This document shows positions 60,535 through 64,000 of a DNA stretch of 64,000 bases, piece after piece. Below the pieces are notes generated by a model. The model searched no databases. It saw only the letters and a program-made list of their open reading frames with translations, and had not been told where the DNA came from. Each line of letters begins with the position of its first letter. Position 1 is the stretch's first letter. Source of the stretch: UBA4782 sp034430215 (GTDB lineage Bacteria; Chloroflexota; Anaerolineae; Anaerolineales; Anaerolineaceae); contig DAOUFE010000028.1 of the NCBI GenBank assembly GCA_034430215.1, positions 1 through 64,000 of the forward strand, read 5' to 3'. A program made the position numbers and the translations under genes.

Positions 60535-61728
60535 ATGGAGAAATACAATCAACCACAGTTTGAACAGTTTGCTCGCATCAAGGTCGTTGGTGTGGGCGGT
60601 GGTGGATGCAACGCTGTTGATCGGATGATTACTGATGGTATGAAAGGAGCAGAATTCATCGCCATTAACACCGATGGACAGGTTTTGCAGCACTACCAGG
60701 CAGAAACCCGGATTCGCATCGGCGATAAGACCACCCAGGGTAAAGGCGCAGGTGGAAATCCAGATGTGGGTCGCAAAGCTGCTGAAGAATCAGCCGATGA
60801 GCTTTACGAAGCTTTGCGTGGAGCAGATATGGTCTTCGTTACCGCAGGTCTCGGTGGCGGAACCGGCACCGGAGGTGCACCCATCGTAGCCCAGATTGCC
60901 AAGGAAATTGGTGCACTGACGATTGGTGTGGTAACCAAACCATTCACATTTGAAGGCGCCAAGAGATTACAGGCAGCAGAAGCTGGTATCGAGAGATTGA
61001 AAGAAAAAGCCGATACGCTGATCGTTATCCCCAATGACCGCCTGCTTCAAATTGTTGACAAACGTGCCAGCCTGCAAGATGCCTTTAAAGTAGCTGATGA
61101 CGTACTACGTCAAGGCGTCCAGGGCATTTCCGAGTTGATCTCAACCAGCGGTCTTGTTAACCTGGACTTTGCAGATGTACGTGCGATCATGGCCGAAGGT
61201 GGAGCCGCACTCATGGCAGTTGGTCGTGCTTCAGGTGAAGACCGCGCCCGCATTGCAGCAGAATCAGCCATTACCAGCAAATTACTCGACATTACAATTG
61301 ATGGTGCTCGTGGCATCCTGCTGAACATCACCGGTGGTAATAACCTGACCCTGTTCGATGTGAATCAGGCAGCTGCGATTATCCGCGAAACAGCCCATCC
61401 AGATGTCAACCTGATCTTCGGTGCTGTCATCGATGAGACAATGGGTGATGAAATTCGGGTAACCGTAATCGCAACCGGGTTTGATCGTACTGGTGTTCGC
61501 ATGCCAACCCCAACCCGTACAACTCGCAGCAATTCGGAATTTGATCTGCCGTCTATTCATCGTCCACAACCAATCGTCGATAAAGTGGAAAAAACCACCC
61601 CCCAGCAGGTTCCGGTGGAATTTACACCCAAGATGATCCGCACCGAAGACCTTGAAATTCCAGCCTTCCTGCGGAATCGTGGAGAGCGACGACACATCGA
61701 CATTCAATCTGACAATGACAGGCAATAA
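60535..61728 (+). CDS. ftsZ: FtsZ tubulin-like division GTPase
   Basis: The 397-residue GTPase has 'IKVVGVGGGGCNAVDRM', the tubulin signature GGGTGTG (about 107-113), 'PNDRLLQIVDKRASLQDAF', and a C-terminal conserved peptide 'EDLEIPAFLRNRGERR'. It forms the division ring. A 74-bp gap after ftsA holds a GACCT/AGGTC hairpin and a strong AGGAGG site, which may allow extra FtsZ synthesis. The cluster ends here with a terminator at 61870. Confidence 0.97.
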   Translation: MEKYNQPQFEQFARIKVVGVGGGGCNAVDRMITDGMKGAEFIAINTDGQVLQHYQAETRIRIGDKTTQGKGAGGNPDVGRKAAEESADELYEALRGADMVFVTAGLGGGTGTGGAPIVAQIAKEIGALTIGVVTKPFTFEGAKRLQAAEAGIERLKEKADTLIVIPNDRLLQIVDKRASLQDAFKVADDVLRQGVQGISELISTSGLVNLDFADVRAIMAEGGAALMAVGRASGEDRARIAAESAITSKLLDITIDGARGILLNITGGNNLTLFDVNQAAAIIRETAHPDVNLIFGAVIDETMGDEIRVTVIATGFDRTGVRMPTPTRTTRSNSEFDLPSIHRPQPIVDKVEKTTPQQVPVEFTPKMIRTEDLEIPAFLRNRGERRHIDIQSDNDRQ

Positions 61729-61869
61729 ACCTGTAGATTACTAAAAGTGTTACATGTTGTATTCCTTCTCCCGAAAAACTGGAGAGAAGGAGTTTCATGA
61801 AAACCGGTTCCTCTTAATGGATAGACAATTCCTGGCAGCCCTCCCTGCCAGGGTTAAAAACATACGCAT

Positions 61870-61905
61870 CCGGGCGGTCTGGTTGATCGCCCGGCATTCT
61901 TTTTT
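61870..61905 (+). terminator. intrinsic terminator of the division cluster
   Basis: CCGGGCG (61870-61876) pairs with CGCCCGG (61888-61894), and a run of T follows at 61899-61905. Confidence 0.88.
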
Positions 61906-61910
61906 ACGGG

Positions 61911-61916
61911 TATAAT
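61911..61916 (+). promoter_or_regulatory. -10 box just before the HAD phosphatase start
   Basis: TATAAT ends 9 nt before the ATG at 61926, which predicts a leader of only 2-3 nt. It lies directly after the terminator T-tract. Confidence 0.5.
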
Positions 61917-61925
61917 CGAAAAACT

Positions 61926-62723
61926 ATGAAAAGTAATCAACGCGTAATATGTTTTGACCTGGATGGCACGCTCCTGGCTAAAGGTGAACGCATCCGGTCT
62001 GGTGATTTAGCGGCTCTCTCAAAGAATGACGGAACCCTTTTTATTCCTGCTTCAGGTAGATCAATTGCTTCAGTGAAAGAGATTTTCCATAAGCATGGAC
62101 TATTTACCGATTGCCCCATTCATTTTCCATTGGTATTACAAAATGGAGCAATTACCTATCTACCAGATGAAAAATTGTTTCACGTAAAAACATTCGAGCC
62201 TGAAGTGCAGCAAAAGTTAATTGACATCGTCGAACAGTTCCCCCATATACCCTTTTTTATGGTCACAGATACATATCATTTTGTTCTTCATCCCAATGCA
62301 TTCAGTGAAGAATCATCTAAGAGATATAAATTTCGTGAAGGCGTTTTTAACCGATATGATCCTCTGTTACGGATGACAAAGATCATGGCTCTAAATACAG
62401 ATCCAGAAAAATTGCTGCCGTTCTACAATACAGTTACTCCTCTACCCGTTGAACGTGCTTTTAGTCAGGCGAATATCGTCGAAGTAACACCACAAGGAGT
62501 GAACAAAGGGAATTCACTTCTCGAGCTTCTAAAAGAGCTTCAGATACCTGAAACAATTGAAATCCTTGTCGCGGGAGATGGAGAAAATGACCTGCCATTA
62601 TTTTCTGTGGCAACCCGATCGTTCACCTTGCCCCATGCTGAAGAAAGGGTACGTGAGGCGGCTGATTTTGTGATCGAGCCACAAGAAAAAGGTCTATTCC
62701 ACGAAATGTTATTTCATAAATGA
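61926..62723 (+). CDS. Cof-type HAD-superfamily phosphatase
   Basis: The 265-residue protein has HAD motif I 'CFDLDGTLL', a serine motif 'FIPASGRSIASVKEI', and motif IV 'VAGDGENDLPLFSVA'. A C2-type cap lies in between. Cof-like phosphatases dephosphorylate sugar phosphates and cofactors such as FMN or PLP. The specific substrate is not readable. There is no ribosome site in the very short leader. It converges with the sugar-kinase gene, 2 bp apart. Confidence 0.87.
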   Translation: MKSNQRVICFDLDGTLLAKGERIRSGDLAALSKNDGTLFIPASGRSIASVKEIFHKHGLFTDCPIHFPLVLQNGAITYLPDEKLFHVKTFEPEVQQKLIDIVEQFPHIPFFMVTDTYHFVLHPNAFSEESSKRYKFREGVFNRYDPLLRMTKIMALNTDPEKLLPFYNTVTPLPVERAFSQANIVEVTPQGVNKGNSLLELLKELQIPETIEILVAGDGENDLPLFSVATRSFTLPHAEERVREAADFVIEPQEKGLFHEMLFHK

Positions 62724-62725
62724 TA

Positions 62726-64000
62726 TTATTTAGGTGGGTAACCGGTTATATCCTGGATTTCTTTATAGAGTGGTTTTAACCGTTTGTACATCTTTTTATA
62801 TACCCGGTTATACAACTCATCATAATATTTATGGCTTTCTTTCCCTGGTTCAAAGGTCTCTCCAAGATGAGTCATTTCCTTAATCGCCGTTTCAAAATTG
62901 GGATGTAATCCCAATCCCACTGCTGCATCGATGGCGGCTCCCAATCCTGAAGCTTCATATACATGAGGGCGTGACACTGGTAGTCCAAAAATATCCGCCG
63001 TGATCTGCATGGCAGCATTACTCTGACTGCCGCCACCTGCTATCCGAATTTCAGTAATGGGAATGCCACTGCGTTTGGAAGTCTTTTCAGCACCTTCCCG
63101 CAAGGCATAAGCTAATCCTTCGATAATGGATCGATAGATGTGAGCCCGGGTATGGATATCGCCAAACCCGATGATGCCACCCTTTGCTTCAGGTCCCGGT
63201 TCCTTTAACCCTGGCGACCAGTAAGGCTGCAAGACCAGACCCATTGAACCAGCAGGCACCGAATTGACCAGGTCATCGAATAATTCTTCCGCTTCGACAC
63301 CCCGCTGCTGTGCAAGGCGCTCTTCATTCATGCCAAATTCTCGCTTGAACCAACTTATCATCCAATAACCACGATAAATTTGGATCTCCAAGCTATACGC
63401 ATCTGGTACAGCAGATGGATATGGGGGTATTAATGGAATGACTTCTACATATTTTTTGTGCGTAGTATTGATCGTCGCAGTTGTGCCAAAACTCAAGCAG
63501 GCAACATTCGGTTCCAGGCAACCTGCGCCAATGACTTCACATGCTTTATCTGCTGCTGCAGCAATAAGAGGTAATCCTTCAGGTATCCCGGTTTCCACCG
63601 ATGCCTCATGGTTGATTTCACCAATTTTCTGTGCAGGCGGTACAAGTTCAGGCAGCTTCGATTTTTCTATTGGAACAGCCTGCCATTTCCAATCAAACTT
63701 GCTCGCCCAATCTTTATTCTTATAATCAAATGGTATATATGCAACCTGGCAACCAATCGAATCCGCAATTCTACCAGTCATCTTGTAGGTAAGGTATCCT
63801 GATAATTGGATATACTTATCAGTTTTTTCCCAAAGCTCTGGTTGGTTGGTTCGAATCCAATTCAATTCTGCTTCAGCTTGCAGGTATTTAACAGTGTCAG
63901 ACATCCCCGCAAGGGCAAAAGCAATTCCCCAAAATCCACTTACTGGTTTTAGTCCCTCTGTGCGGCGCTGATCCATCCAGGTGATTGCAGGTCGGAGCGG
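62726..64000 (-). CDS. FGGY-family carbohydrate kinase, 5' end beyond the window
   Basis: The visible 425 codons include 'DKACEVIGAGCLEPNVACLS' plus FGTTATI, and the C-terminal 'IAGGGSQSNAAMQITADIFG' followed by 'GLGAAIDAAVGLGL', typical of FGGY sugar kinases. The frame stays open past base 64000. The last visible codons (bases 63977-64000) translate as 'PLRPAITW' before MDQRR, matching the conserved interior of the family, so the true start lies outside. Substrate class (xylulose, ribulose, gluconate or similar) cannot be fixed here. Confidence 0.88.
   Translation of the reverse strand, partial: PLRPAITWMDQRRTEGLKPVSGFWGIAFALAGMSDTVKYLQAEAELNWIRTNQPELWEKTDKYIQLSGYLTYKMTGRIADSIGCQVAYIPFDYKNKDWASKFDWKWQAVPIEKSKLPELVPPAQKIGEINHEASVETGIPEGLPLIAAAADKACEVIGAGCLEPNVACLSFGTTATINTTHKKYVEVIPLIPPYPSAVPDAYSLEIQIYRGYWMISWFKREFGMNEERLAQQRGVEAEELFDDLVNSVPAGSMGLVLQPYWSPGLKEPGPEAKGGIIGFGDIHTRAHIYRSIIEGLAYALREGAEKTSKRSGIPITEIRIAGGGSQSNAAMQITADIFGLPVSRPHVYEASGLGAAIDAAVGLGLHPNFETAIKEMTHLGETFEPGKESHKYYDELYNRVYKKMYKRLKPLYKEIQDITGYPPK

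Noticed and set aside
61780..61820. Six-codon ORF with a good ribosome site (GGAGAAGGAG then ATG) after ftsZ
   Set aside because: It is too short to support as a gene and lies just before the cluster terminator.

Overview
The window looks like chromosome from a Chloroflexota bacterium, most likely class Anaerolineae. This is an inference from gene content and protein style: an Ala/Glu/Thr-rich spacer after a lipobox, an mraZ-to-ftsZ cluster with CvpA-like and 61-residue insert genes, DUF3048, DUF2085 and TIGR04076 proteins, and moderate GC. There is no rRNA or tRNA gene to confirm it, and I see no phage, insertion sequence or CRISPR array.

Layout. Positions 1-320 hold a 58-bp tandem repeat array that runs off the left edge, plus degenerate dispersed repeats. 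From 401 to 6943 come an AraC-type regulator with an effector domain, a TIGR04076-like protein, a PHP phosphoesterase and an MgtA-type P-ATPase overlapping a UPF0104 membrane protein. From 7157 to 9176 two abutting genes, a serine-palmitoyltransferase-like enzyme and a 3-ketodihydrosphinganine-reductase-like SDR, suggest long-chain base (sphingolipid) synthesis. From 9151 to 15157 lie a zinc-ribbon membrane protein, a CrtI-like oxidoreductase, a methyltransferase, a DUF3048 lipoprotein and small membrane proteins. From 20245 down to 15161 (minus strand) is a TPP-riboswitch-controlled operon: thiamine pyrophosphokinase, a thiamine-type ABC importer (binding protein, fused permease, ATPase) and a DUF402 protein. 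Then come proC with an rRNA-methyltransferase-like gene, a PatB C-S lyase, a DUF218 protein, a cold-shock protein, a trypsin-like protease without an ATG start, and a YifB/ComM ATPase read from a promoter placed for leaderless translation.

From 27044 to 33584 is an oligopeptide-type ABC operon with two architectural oddities. The binding protein reads as circularly permuted: its usual C-terminal half precedes its usual N-terminal half, in one intact lipoprotein ORF. One permease carries about 120 extra residues in its first external loop that resemble part of a periplasmic-binding-protein lobe. This is my best candidate for something undescribed.

From 33686 to 37925 (minus strand) a KdpD/KdpE-like two-component pair is followed by a KimA-like potassium importer, with no kdpFABC in view. 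ClpB, an acyl-ACP thioesterase, ArfB, an MFS transporter and an EamA-type transporter follow.

From 44142 to 61905 is the division and cell-wall cluster: mraZ, rsmH, ftsL-like, ftsI, murF, mraY, murD, ftsW, murG, a CvpA-like gene, murC, a 61-residue ORF, murB, ddl, ftsQ, ftsA, ftsZ. murE is absent. Four GTGK boxes with 10-bp phasing follow the mraZ promoter and are candidate MraZ operators. A HAD phosphatase and a truncated FGGY sugar kinase close the window.

Several genes (9861 minus, 13714, 25517, 42261, 61926) have a -10 hexamer only 6-10 nt from the start codon, so leaderless transcripts seem to be a recurring expression mode. All function calls are from reading motifs, without database searches.
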